A DNA stretch of 64,000 nucleotides from contig CAVTAV010000001.1 in NCBI GenBank assembly GCA_963732795.1, forward strand, positions 186,001-250,000. Reading direction: 5' to 3'. The notes beneath the pieces are model-generated. The model ran no database searches, was not told the origin of the DNA, and worked only from the letters and a program-made list of their open reading frames with translations. The position numbers and the translations under genes are program-made. Position 1 is the first letter of the stretch; the number at the start of each line of letters is the position of its first letter. The DNA is from CAVTAV01 sp963732795. Its GTDB lineage: Bacteria; Pseudomonadota; Alphaproteobacteria; CAVTAV01. Below are positions 35,550-44,096 of the stretch, one piece after another.

Positions 35550-35693
35550 AGATTTCATGGCCGAATAACGCGCCACGACTTAGCAAATGAACCCCTGGTC
35601 CGCAAGGCCTGACGGACCGGGCATATGTGAAGGTACCTTTACATTTCGGCCCGCGGCCCCTAGAGTCGGGGAAGCATTAGATGGAGATCGGTC

Positions 35694-36107
35694 ATGAGTA
35701 TCGCAAGATTGTTCTGCTGGGACGACGTCAGCAAGGTTTGGGTCAAGCGCTATCTAATCGAGTTCGGCGCCGCGATGCTGGGCTATACCATCGTTCTGCC
35801 GCTCTCGATCATCGCGATCCAGCGCTACGATCTCGGCATCTGGCGTGCCCCCATCGGGCTGTCGCCGGCCGTGCCTCTGGCGCTTGCCGTCTGGGCCTAT
35901 GCGAGATCCGTCTCTCTGATGGACGAGTTCACCAAGCACATCCACACCCGCTCGATCGTCTTCGCCGCCGCGGTGACCCTGATCGCCTCGGTGACGATCT
36001 CCTTCTTCGGCAATGCCGGCCTTCCGCCGCTTCACTTCTATGTCTGGCCGATCATGGTTGGCTCCTGGGGCGTGGCCTTGGGCTATAATACGTTTAAATA
36101 CCGCTGA
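35694..36107 (+). CDS. Small inner-membrane protein, four predicted helices
   Basis: 137 residues, family not recognised. Hydrophobic segments lie at about residues 25-43, 55-70, 88-106 and 115-131, with DEFTKHIHTRS in a cytoplasmic or periplasmic loop between the second and third. The next gene, a tiny XRE regulator, starts two bases after its stop. Such membrane-protein/XRE pairs recur in bacteria and suggest a self-contained regulatory unit. Confidence 0.75.
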   Translation: MSIARLFCWDDVSKVWVKRYLIEFGAAMLGYTIVLPLSIIAIQRYDLGIWRAPIGLSPAVPLALAVWAYARSVSLMDEFTKHIHTRSIVFAAAVTLIASVTISFFGNAGLPPLHFYVWPIMVGSWGVALGYNTFKYR

Positions 36108-36109
36108 GC

Positions 36110-36304
36110 ATGGAGAACCGGCTCCGGGAGCTGCGCACCGAGCGGAAATGGTCGCAAGAGGATCTCGGCAAGCGCCTCGGCGTCTCGCGCCAGACGATCA
36201 TCGCCATCGAGAAAGGCAAATACGATCCCAGCCTCCCCTTGGCGTTCGCCATCGGACAACTGTTCGACTGCAAGATCGAGGACGTGTTTATTCCCACGCC
36301 ATGA
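36110..36304 (+). CDS. Small XRE family helix-turn-helix regulator (YozG-like)
   Basis: 64 residues, essentially only the Cro/C1 HTH: LRELRTERKWSQEDLGKRLGVSRQTIIAIEKGKYDPSL, then a short hydrophobic helix and the C-terminus KIEDVFIP typical of YozG-type regulators. It lies two bases after the membrane protein stop, so translation is coupled. Likely autoregulates the pair. Confidence 0.9.
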   Translation: MENRLRELRTERKWSQEDLGKRLGVSRQTIIAIEKGKYDPSLPLAFAIGQLFDCKIEDVFIPTP

Positions 36305-36308
36305 GAAT

Positions 36309-36427
36309 GTCATTGCGAGCCCCGCTGGGGCGCGGCAATCCAGCCTGTCTGGATCGCCAGCCTACTCCGCCGAAGCGGCTGCTTCGGCTGCGAAGGCCGG
36401 ACGGCGCTTCGCGCCTCGCGATGACGG
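36309..36427. repeat. Dispersed palindromic repeat, GTCATTGCGAG type
   Basis: The outer arms GTCATTGCGAGC and CTCGCGATGACGG enclose inner hairpins (CCCCGCTGGGGCG, GCCGAAGCGGCTGCTTCGGC). Same family as the 20.85 kb element. It lies between convergent genes. Confidence 0.83.
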
Positions 36428-36436
36428 CTAAACGCG

Positions 36437-37205
36437 TCAGCCGACCCGGCCGGCCATGATGACGAGCGGCCAGGTGACGCGGCGGGGCTGCGGCGGGATC
36501 GCCCCAGTGCTTGGCGATCGCGTCGCGAGTCTTCGGGAGCGGGTCCTCGCCGGTCGCCTTGCGGTACCGCTGAAGCCCGGACCACGAGGCGTAGTAGCCC
36601 ATCAACTGGTCGAGGCTCCAATCGACCTCGATCGCCAGATCGGGAAAATCGACCGGCGGAAAACGCCGCGGGATATCGTCGTACTTCGTCCGTAGATGAT
36701 GGCCCTCGGGGGGCCAATGGGACCCGATGACATCCACCGAGAGATGCATCGTGACCGCATCGATCTCGGGGCTGACCAGGTGCCCCTCATAACCGGCCGC
36801 CACCACGAGCCCGCCGCGCCTCACGACCCGTTCGACCTCGTCGTAGAACCGCTCGATATCGAACCAGTGCAGCGCCTGGGCCACCAGCACCGCATCGACC
36901 GACTGGGGCGCAAGCCCCGAATCCTCGGCGGGCGCGACGGAATAACGGACGCGCGGATGCGGCTCGGCGCCGTCGATCTGCTGGGCGCTGGCGTCGGTCG
37001 CATAGACCAGATCGAACTTGGCGGCGAGCCCGATCGAGGCCTGGCCATTGCCGCAGGCGCAATCCCAGGCGGCATCGGTGGCCGGCGAGCGCGCTGCGAT
37101 CGCATCGAACAACGCGGCGGGATAGCTGGGTCGATAGGACTTGTAGACGGCGGCGTGGCCGGAAAAATGATCCCGGAAGCCGGGGGCCGCCTCCGGCTCG
37201 GCCAT
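36437..37205 (-). CDS. Class I SAM-dependent methyltransferase, frame-disrupted near C-terminus
   Basis: The protein starts MAEPEAAPGFRDHFSGHAAVYKSYRPSYP. AWDCACGNGQASIGLA is motif I for S-adenosylmethionine and VLVAQALHWFDIERFYDEV motif II, with RGGLVVAAGYEG. It matches the methyltransferase type-11 family similar to Tam/YcgJ, with the HWF signature. A shift near 36485 moves the tail to RRVTWPLVIMAGRVG, ending at 36437. Substrate unknown. The start is adjacent to the cysH stop. Confidence 0.85.
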
Positions 37206-37951
37206 CAGATATTTTCACCGATATGGATGCCGCATTCGGTCTTGGCGATGCCCGACCAGCGGCCCGCGCGCACGTCCTCGCCGGTCTCGACCTTTCGCGT
37301 GCAGGGCATGCAGCCGATCGAGAGGAAGCCGTCCGCCACCAGTGGATGGGGCGGCAGGTCGTGCGCCTTCATATAGTCGCGGATCTTCTCCGCCGACCAT
37401 TTGACCAGCGGATTGATTTTCACGTGCCGGCCGTCGTGCTCGATCGTCGGCAGGCTGGCGCGAGTCTCGGAATGGAAATGCTTGCGGCCGGTAACCCAGG
37501 CGTCGAACCCCTCGAGCGCCCGGTTCAGCGGCCGGCTCTTGCGAAGCGCGCAGCAGGCGTCCGGATCGCGCGCCCAGAGAAGGCCGTTGCCGTCTTCCGT
37601 CTTGACCTCGGCCTCGTCCGGCTTGATCACGCGCAGCCCCGTGAGGCCGAGCTTAGCGATCAGGTCGTCGCGATACCGGAGAGTCTCGCCGAACAGCTTG
37701 CGGGTATCGAGGAAGATCACCGGCAGAACCGGTTTGATGCGCGAAACCATGTGCAGGAGCACGGCGGATTCCGCGCCGAAGGACGAAACCAGCGCGAGTC
37801 CGTCGGCGAATTCGTCCTCGATCATCGCCCGCAGGAGGTCCTCGCCGTCGAGATCGGCATAGCGCTCGCGCAGCGCCGCGACGCGGGCTTCGAGCGCGGC
37901 CTTGTCCCGGCCGGCCTCCGACCCGTTCAGTGATTTTGCGAGCACGCTCAT
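37205..37951 (-). CDS. cysH: Phosphoadenylyl/adenylyl-sulfate reductase (iron-sulfur type)
   Basis: 248 residues from the ATG at 37951, which overlaps the upstream stop (ATGA). SSFGAESAVLLHM and LDTRKLFGETLRY bind the nucleotide sulfate. Cys133-Cys134 and Cys214/Cys217 (CC...CMPC) are the four [4Fe-4S] ligands found in APS-type enzymes, and Cys240 in TECGIH is the catalytic cysteine. It reduces activated sulfate to sulfite for cysteine synthesis. Sulfite reductase genes are not nearby. Confidence 0.95.
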   Translation of the reverse strand: MSVLAKSLNGSEAGRDKAALEARVAALRERYADLDGEDLLRAMIEDEFADGLALVSSFGAESAVLLHMVSRIKPVLPVIFLDTRKLFGETLRYRDDLIAKLGLTGLRVIKPDEAEVKTEDGNGLLWARDPDACCALRKSRPLNRALEGFDAWVTGRKHFHSETRASLPTIEHDGRHVKINPLVKWSAEKIRDYMKAHDLPPHPLVADGFLSIGCMPCTRKVETGEDVRAGRWSGIAKTECGIHIGENI

Positions 37952-38508
37952 GCCAGCCAACCGTTCTGCTCGATCATCTCTTGCGTACGCCTTGAGACCT
38001 CATGGCCTTCGAGACCGTCCGCGTACCATTTCGTCCGTTCCTGCGCCAGGGTTTCCAGCCGGTCGGCCCATTCCGGCCCGATCCTGTCTTCAAGATACTC
38101 CCGGAACATCCGCGCAAGGCCCGGGCTCTTGCCGCCGGTCGAGACCGTCACCACGAGGTCGCCGCGGCGAATGAGGGCAGGGGTGTGGAAATCGCACAAA
38201 TCCGTCACGTCCTCGACATTGACCAGCGCGCCGACGAGGCGCGCCGTGGCCGCCATTACCGCCGCGCGCTCCCGGTTCAGCCCGGCGACAAAGACCAGCT
38301 TCGCGCCCTTCAGGTCGCGCTCGCCCGGCAGCCGTTCCTGCAATCGGTTTCCGGCAGCCGCCCGCAATTCGTCTTCGGGCTTGGCCGAAAAAACCGTCAC
38401 GTCCTCGGCTCCGTTGCCGTCCAGATACTGCAATCGCCGCATGAGTTGAGGCCCCTGGCCGACCAGAATCACACGGGCGCGGGCGGCATCGACGACGATG
38501 GGAAGCAT
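37948..38508 (-). CDS. Siroheme synthase N-terminal domain protein (precorrin-2 dehydrogenase/ferrochelatase)
   Basis: 186 residues, corresponding to the first half of CysG (Met8-like). MLPIVVDAARARVILVGQG carries the NAD-binding region with an atypical VGQGPQLMRR where VGGGxxALRK is common. ALVNVEDVTDLCDFHTPALIRRGDLVVTVSTGGKSPGLARMFREYLE is the classic block. It converts precorrin-2 to siroheme, the cofactor of sulfite reductase, matching its coupling to cysH. The methyltransferase half must be elsewhere. Confidence 0.9.
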   Translation of the reverse strand: MLPIVVDAARARVILVGQGPQLMRRLQYLDGNGAEDVTVFSAKPEDELRAAAGNRLQERLPGERDLKGAKLVFVAGLNRERAAVMAATARLVGALVNVEDVTDLCDFHTPALIRRGDLVVTVSTGGKSPGLARMFREYLEDRIGPEWADRLETLAQERTKWYADGLEGHEVSRRTQEMIEQNGWLA

Positions 38509-38640
38509 GGCAACACCTACTTTCGGCGGCGGATTATCCGCTCATATGGTGTGTATACCATATATCTGCAATAAATCATTGTGAATTTGATTGTTCTACA
38601 TTTTTCTTATGTAAAAAGGTCCTTTGTGGCACACTCAAGG

Positions 38641-38807
38641 CCGGTCATCCCGGAAGCCGGTTTTCCCGAAATCTTTGATTTCGTTGGGAAACCGAGCTGT
38701 CCGGGATCCGGTGTCCGGGCTCAGGCCCATGACGGTAGATCCCGGATCACAAGGCTCTCGCCCCGAAAGCGAGGTTTTCGGGCTCGCCTAGCGTCCGGGA
38801 TGACCGG
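38641..38807. repeat. Dispersed palindromic repeat, CCGGTCATCCCGG type
   Basis: The outer arms CCGGTCATCCCGGA and TCCGGGATGACCGG are separated by ~140 bases with further inverted repeats. A different family from the GTCATTGCGAG type. Confidence 0.83.
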
Positions 38808-38854
38808 AGATTACGCGGGCGGACCTTCGGCTCGTCCGTTCGGGCCGAATCGGC

Positions 38855-39181
38855 CTATTTCTTCTTTTCGGTGACTTGGGCGTAGGCGTCCTGGAGGAGG
38901 TCCTGCATCCGCTTGCGGAGGTGGTGCTCGGAGACGTCGACGCCCTTAGCGTCGAGATCGCCTTTGACCTTGCGGTAGACGTCTTCGTCGCCGGCCTCCT
39001 GGAAATCGGCGCTGATGACCTCCTTCGCATAGTCATCCGCGGTGCCGCCGGTGAGGCCCATCATCTCCGCCGCCCATAGGCCGAGGAGCTTGTTGCGCCG
39101 CGCCATGACCTTGAACGCCAGCTCCTCGTCATGCGCCCATTTTGACTCGAAGGTCTTCTCGCGATCATCGAAACCGGACAT
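38855..39181 (-). CDS. DUF1476 family, F1Fo-ATPase inhibitor zeta-subunit homologue
   Basis: 108 residues starting MSGFDDREKTFESKWAHDEELAFKVMARRNKLLGLWAA, followed by the helical MQDLLQDAYAQVTEKKK tail. DUF1476 includes the zeta subunit that inhibits ATP hydrolysis by the F1Fo-ATPase in Paracoccus. In many alphaproteobacteria it is encoded near purC, as here (divergent). An ATG one codon earlier is also possible. Confidence 0.93.
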   Translation of the reverse strand: MSGFDDREKTFESKWAHDEELAFKVMARRNKLLGLWAAEMMGLTGGTADDYAKEVISADFQEAGDEDVYRKVKGDLDAKGVDVSEHHLRKRMQDLLQDAYAQVTEKKK

Positions 39182-39338
39182 CAAGAAAGCTCCCTCACCA
39201 ACCCGATTGCGCCACAGGCATAGCCGTATAATCGATACCGATCAACAGCTTATGACAGGCGCCCATGAAATGAATAATTTGTGTCCACGACGTTGTCTTG
39301 CCCCCCTATATAGTATATTGTCCGCCTTCCTTACAGTC

Positions 39339-39357
39339 GGCGTGAGACGCCTTTTTT
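39339..39357 (+). promoter_or_regulatory. Small hairpin with T-run in the purC leader
   Basis: GGCGT-GAG-ACGCC is followed by six Ts, 28 bases before the purC ATG. It resembles a weak intrinsic terminator and could act as an attenuator. A promoter-like TATATT lies at 39314-39319. Confidence 0.35.
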
Positions 39358-39384
39358 CAATCATTTTCAAGCTCGAGGTACGCA

Positions 39385-40149
39385 ATGTCGCGCCGCCGTC
39401 AAATCTATGAAGGCAAAGCAAAAATCCTGTACGAGGGCCCGGAGCCGGGCACACTCGTGCAATATTTCAAGGACGACGCCACCGCGTTCAACGGCCAGAA
39501 GAAGGGCACGATCACCGGCAAGGGCGTCCTGAACAACCGGATCTCCGAATACATCATGGCGAATCTCGCCGAGATCGGGGTCCCGACCCATTTCATCCGC
39601 CGCCTGAACATGCGCGAACAGCTCATCAAGCAGGTGGAGATCATTCCCCTTGAGGTCGTCGTGCGGAACATCTCGGCCGGCTCGATGAACAAGCGCCTGG
39701 GTATTCCCAAGGGCGAGCGGCTGTCTCGCTCGATCGTCGAGTTCTACCTGAAATCCGACGAATATGACGACCCGATCGTCTCCGAGGAGCATATCACGGC
39801 GTTCGGCTGGGCGGCGCCCCAGGAGATCGACGAAATGATGAATATGGCGCTCAGGATCAACGATTTCCTGTGCGGCCTCTTCATCGGCATCGGCATCCGG
39901 TTGGTCGACTTCAAGATCGAGTTCGGCCGGCTCTACGACAATGACGATGTCCGGGTGATTCTCGCCGACGAGATCAGCCCCGATTCGTGCCGCTTGTGGG
40001 ACGCTTCGACCAACGAAACGATGGACAAGGACCGGTTCCGCCAGGATCTCGGCAAGGTCGAGGAGGCCTATCAGGAAGTCGCGCGCCGGCTCGGCATCTT
40101 CCCGGAAGGCGGCCCGCGGGACTTCGCCGGTCCCGAGACCATGCAATAA
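39385..40149 (+). CDS. purC: Phosphoribosylaminoimidazole-succinocarboxamide synthase
   Basis: 254 residues, the normal length. YEGKAKILYEGPEPGTLVQYFKDDATAFNGQKKG opens the enzyme. GVPTHFIRRL, PLEVVVRNISAGS, LVDFKIEFGR and ILADEISPDSCRLWD are the conserved blocks for ATP, CAIR and aspartate binding. It makes SAICAR in purine synthesis. First gene of purC-purS-purQ-purL. Confidence 0.97.
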   Translation: MSRRRQIYEGKAKILYEGPEPGTLVQYFKDDATAFNGQKKGTITGKGVLNNRISEYIMANLAEIGVPTHFIRRLNMREQLIKQVEIIPLEVVVRNISAGSMNKRLGIPKGERLSRSIVEFYLKSDEYDDPIVSEEHITAFGWAAPQEIDEMMNMALRINDFLCGLFIGIGIRLVDFKIEFGRLYDNDDVRVILADEISPDSCRLWDASTNETMDKDRFRQDLGKVEEAYQEVARRLGIFPEGGPRDFAGPETMQ

Positions 40150-40168
40150 GGAGCGCCGGACAGCGACC

Positions 40169-40408
40169 GTGAAAGCCCGCGTTCATGTGACCCTCAAAAC
40201 GGGCGTCCTCGATCCTCAAGGCAAAGCCATTCATCACGCCCTCGAATCGCTCGGATTCGGTGGCGTGAATGATGTTCGCCAGGGCAAGGTCATCGAGATC
40301 GAGCTCGCCGAGACCGACCCCGGCAAAGCCCGCGCCTCGGTCGAGGACATGTGCGCCAAGCTCCTCGCCAACACGGTGATCGAGAATTATTCGGTCGAGA
40401 TCGACTGA
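40169..40408 (+). CDS. purS: Phosphoribosylformylglycinamidine synthase subunit PurS
   Basis: 79 residues, with GTG start. KARVHVTLKTGVLDPQGKAI, ALESLGFGGVNDVRQGKVIEIEL and MCAKLLANTVIENYSVEI are diagnostic. It bridges PurQ and PurL in the three-part FGAM synthase. AAGGAG is about 14 bases upstream of the GTG, slightly far, but no better start exists. Confidence 0.96.
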   Translation: MKARVHVTLKTGVLDPQGKAIHHALESLGFGGVNDVRQGKVIEIELAETDPGKARASVEDMCAKLLANTVIENYSVEID

Positions 40409-40457
40409 TCGGGGCAAGGCGCCCGCGTAGGACAGAAGCTTCGGAGCGTAAGCCGCC

Positions 40458-41147
40458 ATGAAAGCCGCCGTGATCGTCTTTCCCGGCTCGAATTGCGATC
40501 GCGATGTGGCCGTGGCGCTCGAAGCCGCGATGGGGCGGGCGCCCAAGATGGTCTGGCATGGCGACGCGGAATTGCCCGAGCTCGACCTGATCGTGGTCCC
40601 CGGCGGCTTCTCCTATGGCGATTATCTCCGCTGCGGCGCGATGGCGGCGCACAGCCCCGTGATGCGCGAAGTCGTGGCCCGGGCGAAGAAGGGCGTGGCG
40701 GTGCTCGGCATCTGCAACGGCTTCCAAATCCTGGCCGAGGCGGGGCTGCTGCCCGGCGCGCTGATGCGGAACGCCAGCCTCAGATTCGTCTGCCGCGACG
40801 TCTGGCTCAAGGTCGAGGATACCGAAAGCGCCTTCACCCGGTCCTATGCGCCCGGCGAGGTCGTCCGCTTCCCCATCGCCCATGCCGACGGCAATTACTT
40901 CGCCGATGATGAGACCCTGGATCGCCTGGAAGGCGAGGGCAGGGTCGCCGTCCGCTATGTCACGCCCGGAGGCGATGCGACCGAGGACGCCAACCCCAAC
41001 GGCTCGCAGCGCAATATCGCCGGGATCCTCAACGAAAAGCGCACGGTTCTTGGCCTGATGCCCCATCCGGAGCGCCTCGCCGAACCCGCGCTCGGCGGCA
41101 CGGACGGCCGGAAAATGTTCGCCGGTCTCGTCGAGGCCTTCGCATGA
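40458..41147 (+). CDS. purQ: Phosphoribosylformylglycinamidine synthase subunit PurQ (glutaminase)
   Basis: 229 residues. KAAVIVFPGSNCDRDVA and GGFSYGDYLRCGAMA lead to the class I glutaminase nucleophile VLGICNGFQILAEAGLLPG. GLMPHPERLAEP carries the catalytic His/Glu. It releases ammonia from glutamine for PurL. Its stop overlaps the purL start by four bases. Confidence 0.97.
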   Translation: MKAAVIVFPGSNCDRDVAVALEAAMGRAPKMVWHGDAELPELDLIVVPGGFSYGDYLRCGAMAAHSPVMREVVARAKKGVAVLGICNGFQILAEAGLLPGALMRNASLRFVCRDVWLKVEDTESAFTRSYAPGEVVRFPIAHADGNYFADDETLDRLEGEGRVAVRYVTPGGDATEDANPNGSQRNIAGILNEKRTVLGLMPHPERLAEPALGGTDGRKMFAGLVEAFA

Positions 41148-43339
41148 ACGCCGAGACCAAGATCACGCCGGACGTCGTGGCGGGCCACGGGCTCAAGCCT
41201 GACGAATACGACACCATCGTCCGCGCGCTGAACCGCGAGCCGAACCTGACCGAGCTCGGCATCTTTTCGGTGATGTGGAGCGAGCATTGCTCCTACAAAT
41301 CCTCGCGGGTCTGGCTCAAGACCTTGCCGACCGAGGCGCCTTGGGTGATCCAGGGGCCCGGCGAGAACGCCGGCGTCATCGATATCGGCGACGGGCAGGC
41401 CGTCGTGTTCAAGATGGAAAGCCACAACCACCCGTCCTTCATCGAGCCCTATCAAGGCGCGGCGACGGGCGTCGGCGGCATTTTGCGCGACGTCTTCACC
41501 ATGGGCGCGCGGCCGATCGCCAACATGAACGCGCTTCGCTTCGGCGCGCCGGATCATCCCAAGACCCGGCATCTGGTTTCCGGCGTGGTCGCGGGCATCG
41601 GCGGCTACGGCAATTGCGTCGGCGTGCCGACGGTCGGCGGCGAATGCACCTTCCATCCGGCCTATAACGGCAACATCCTGGTCAATGCGATGACCGTCGG
41701 CGTCGCGGAGACGGACAAGATCTTCTATTCGGCCGCGGCGGGCGTCGGGAACCCGGTCGTCTATGTCGGCTCCAAGACAGGCCGCGACGGCATCCACGGC
41801 GCGACGATGGCCTCGGCAGAATTCGCCGACGATTCGGAGGAGAAGCGCCCGACGGTCCAGGTCGGCGATCCCTTCACGGAAAAACTGCTGATCGAAGCTT
41901 GTCTTGAGCTGATGGCGGGCGATGCCATCGTTGCGATCCAGGACATGGGCGCGGCGGGGCTGACCTCGTCGTCTGTGGAGATGGCCTCCAAAGGCGGCGT
42001 CGGCATCGAGCTCGATCTCGACAACGTGCCTCAGCGCGAGACCGGCATGACGGCTTACGAGATGATGCTGTCCGAGAGCCAGGAGCGGATGCTCATGGTG
42101 CTGAAGCCCGGCCGCGAGGCGGATGCCCGCAAGGTGTTCGAGAAATGGGGCCTCGATTTCGCGGTCATCGGCAAGCTCACCGATACGCGGCATTTGGTCA
42201 TGACGCATAAGGGCGAGGTCGTCGGCGACATCCCGCTTCTGGCGCTCGCCGACAACGCCCCGGTCTATCGCCGGCCCCATGTCCCGACGCCGAAACGTGC
42301 CGCCATCGCGCCTGATGCCGCGGCGTCCAATCTGGAGCTCGGCGATATCCTGGAACGGCTTCTCGCCACCCCCGATCTCGCCAGCAAGCGATGGATCTGG
42401 GAGCAATACGACCACATGGTCATGGCCGATACGGTCCAACGGCCGGGCGGAGACGCCGCCGTCGTGCGGGTCCACGGCTCGAACAAGGCCGTGGCGATCA
42501 CGAGCGACTGCACGCCGCGTTATTGCAAGGCCGATCCCGTCGAAGGCGGCCGGCAGGCGGTCGCGGAGGCCTGGCGCAATCTCACGGCAACCGGTGCGAA
42601 GCCCCTCGCCATCACCGACTGCATGAATTTCGGCAATCCCGAGCGACCCGAGATCATGGGCCAGTTCGTTGGCTGCATCGAAGGCATGGGCGAAGCCTGC
42701 CGGACGCTCGATTTCCCGGTCGTCTCCGGCAATGTCTCGCTCTACAACGAGACCAACGGCGTCGGCGTGCTGCCCACGCCCAATATCGGCGGCGTCGGCT
42801 TGCTCGACAGTCTCGACCACATGGCCACCATCGCCTTCAAGGGCGAGGGCGAGACGATCCTCCTGGTCGGCGAGACCAAGGGCCATCTCGGCGCCTCGCT
42901 CTATCTCCGCGAGATCGGCGGCTCCGAAGACGGTGCGCCACCGCCCGTGGACCTCGCCGTCGAACGGCGCAACGGCGACTTCGTCCGCGCCCAGATCCAT
43001 GCAGGCAAGGTGACGGCCTGCCACGACGTCGCCGATGGCGGTTTGATGGTCGCCCTTGCCGAAATGGCGATGGCCGGCGATATCGGCGCGTCCATCGATG
43101 TGCCCGAGACCGGCCTGCCCGTGCACGCCGCCCTATTTGGCGAGGATCAGGCGCGGTATCTGCTGACGACCAGGCAGCCCGACGCCCTCGTCGCCGAGGC
43201 AAAAGAGGCCGGCGTTCCCATCGCCGTCATCGGCCGGACCGGCGGCACGGATTTGACAGTGGGGGCACGAATCTCCATATCGTTGTCCAGATTGCGCAAG
43301 GCGCATGAAGGCTGGTTGCCGAATTTCATGTCGGTATAG
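41144..43339 (+). CDS. purL: Phosphoribosylformylglycinamidine synthase subunit PurL
   Basis: 731 residues, the small-type PurL. FSVMWSEHCSYKSS, MESHNHPSFIEPYQGAATGVGGILRD (ATP site), GGYGNCVGVPTVGGE, IQDMGAAGLTSSSVEMA and NVSLYNETNG are typical. It makes FGAM from FGAR using ammonia channelled from PurQ. It is free of frameshifts, in contrast to many genes elsewhere in the window. Confidence 0.98.
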   Translation: MNAETKITPDVVAGHGLKPDEYDTIVRALNREPNLTELGIFSVMWSEHCSYKSSRVWLKTLPTEAPWVIQGPGENAGVIDIGDGQAVVFKMESHNHPSFIEPYQGAATGVGGILRDVFTMGARPIANMNALRFGAPDHPKTRHLVSGVVAGIGGYGNCVGVPTVGGECTFHPAYNGNILVNAMTVGVAETDKIFYSAAAGVGNPVVYVGSKTGRDGIHGATMASAEFADDSEEKRPTVQVGDPFTEKLLIEACLELMAGDAIVAIQDMGAAGLTSSSVEMASKGGVGIELDLDNVPQRETGMTAYEMMLSESQERMLMVLKPGREADARKVFEKWGLDFAVIGKLTDTRHLVMTHKGEVVGDIPLLALADNAPVYRRPHVPTPKRAAIAPDAAASNLELGDILERLLATPDLASKRWIWEQYDHMVMADTVQRPGGDAAVVRVHGSNKAVAITSDCTPRYCKADPVEGGRQAVAEAWRNLTATGAKPLAITDCMNFGNPERPEIMGQFVGCIEGMGEACRTLDFPVVSGNVSLYNETNGVGVLPTPNIGGVGLLDSLDHMATIAFKGEGETILLVGETKGHLGASLYLREIGGSEDGAPPPVDLAVERRNGDFVRAQIHAGKVTACHDVADGGLMVALAEMAMAGDIGASIDVPETGLPVHAALFGEDQARYLLTTRQPDALVAEAKEAGVPIAVIGRTGGTDLTVGARISISLSRLRKAHEGWLPNFMSV

Positions 43340-43395
43340 GATCGGTAACGGGCGGCATGCTATGGTTCCGCCCGAAACAAGGGGCGCGATAACCG

Positions 43396-43632
43396 ATGGC
43401 AATGGACCCGAGCGAAATCAAGGCCTTGATCAAGGAGACCTTTCCCGATGCCGACGTCGAAATTCGCGATCTGGCGGGCGACGGCGAGCATTTCGCGGCG
43501 CAGGTCGTCTCCAAGGCCTTCGAAGGGCTATCGCGGGTGCAGCAGCACCAGATGGTCTACAAGGCGCTGAAAGGCAAAATGGGCGGCGAGCTTCATGCGC
43601 TCGCGCTGCAAACCTCGGTCCCGACGGACTGA
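43396..43632 (+). CDS. BolA family protein
   Basis: 78 residues. IKALIKETFPDADVEIRDLAGDGEHFAAQVVS and SRVQQHQMVYKALKGKMGGELHALAL define the BolA/IbaG fold with the conserved His in QQHQMVY. It forms complexes with monothiol glutaredoxins that carry [2Fe-2S] clusters, and the grxD gene is immediately downstream. Confidence 0.95.
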   Translation: MAMDPSEIKALIKETFPDADVEIRDLAGDGEHFAAQVVSKAFEGLSRVQQHQMVYKALKGKMGGELHALALQTSVPTD

Positions 43633-43661
43633 GAAACACAACGATTGCAAAGGTTTAGAAT

Positions 43662-44006
43662 ATGACGGAAGAACAGGTTCATTCGCGGATCCAGGACGCG
43701 GTCGGCAGCAACGACGTCATGCTGTTCATGAAGGGCTCGCCGAGCTTCCCGCAATGCGGCTTCTCGGCCGCCGTGGTGCAGATCCTCGACTATCTCGGGG
43801 TGGAATACGGCAGCGCCAACGTGCTCGAGGACGACGACCTGCGCCAGGGCATCAAGAGCTATAGCGATTGGCCGACCATCCCGCAGCTTTATGTCAAAGG
43901 CGAGTTCGTCGGCGGCTGCGATATCATCCGCGAGATGTTCCAGTCGGGCGAACTGCAGTCGCATCTGACGTCCAAAGGCATCAAGACGGCGGCGCCGACG
44001 TCTTAG
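43662..44006 (+). CDS. grxD: Monothiol glutaredoxin, Grx4 family
   Basis: 114 residues. The active site CGFS (Cys32) in KGSPSFPQCGFSAAVVQIL, the cis-proline WPTIPQLYVKGEFVGGCDI and glutathione-binding residues are all present. It binds and transfers [2Fe-2S] clusters, with BolA. A purine-rich leader and ATG at 43662 support the start. It follows bolA by 29 bases, the conserved alphaproteobacterial order. Confidence 0.97.
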   Translation: MTEEQVHSRIQDAVGSNDVMLFMKGSPSFPQCGFSAAVVQILDYLGVEYGSANVLEDDDLRQGIKSYSDWPTIPQLYVKGEFVGGCDIIREMFQSGELQSHLTSKGIKTAAPTS

Positions 44007-44016
44007 GCACTCTCTC

Positions 44017-44094
44017 CGTCAGCCCAGCGAAGGCTGGATCCAGGTTGGTCGGGCCGGATCTTGTGCCTTAAGGCCAACCTGCGCTGGCATGACG
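44017..44094. repeat. Dispersed palindromic repeat, CGTCAGCCCAGCGAAGGCTGG type
   Basis: Begins CGTCAGCCCAGCGAAGGCTGGATCCAGG and ends GCGCTGGCATGACG. It shares the CCAGCGAAGGCTGG core with the 50.26 kb element. Located between convergent genes. Confidence 0.82.
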
Positions 44095-44096
44095 TC

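Noticed and set aside
39405..40546. Leftward frames opposite purC and purS
   Set aside because: Shadows of the purine genes; no ribosome-binding sites.
40955..43126. Leftward open frame of 723 codons opposite purL
   Set aside because: Exactly antisense to intact purL and without any recognisable domain.
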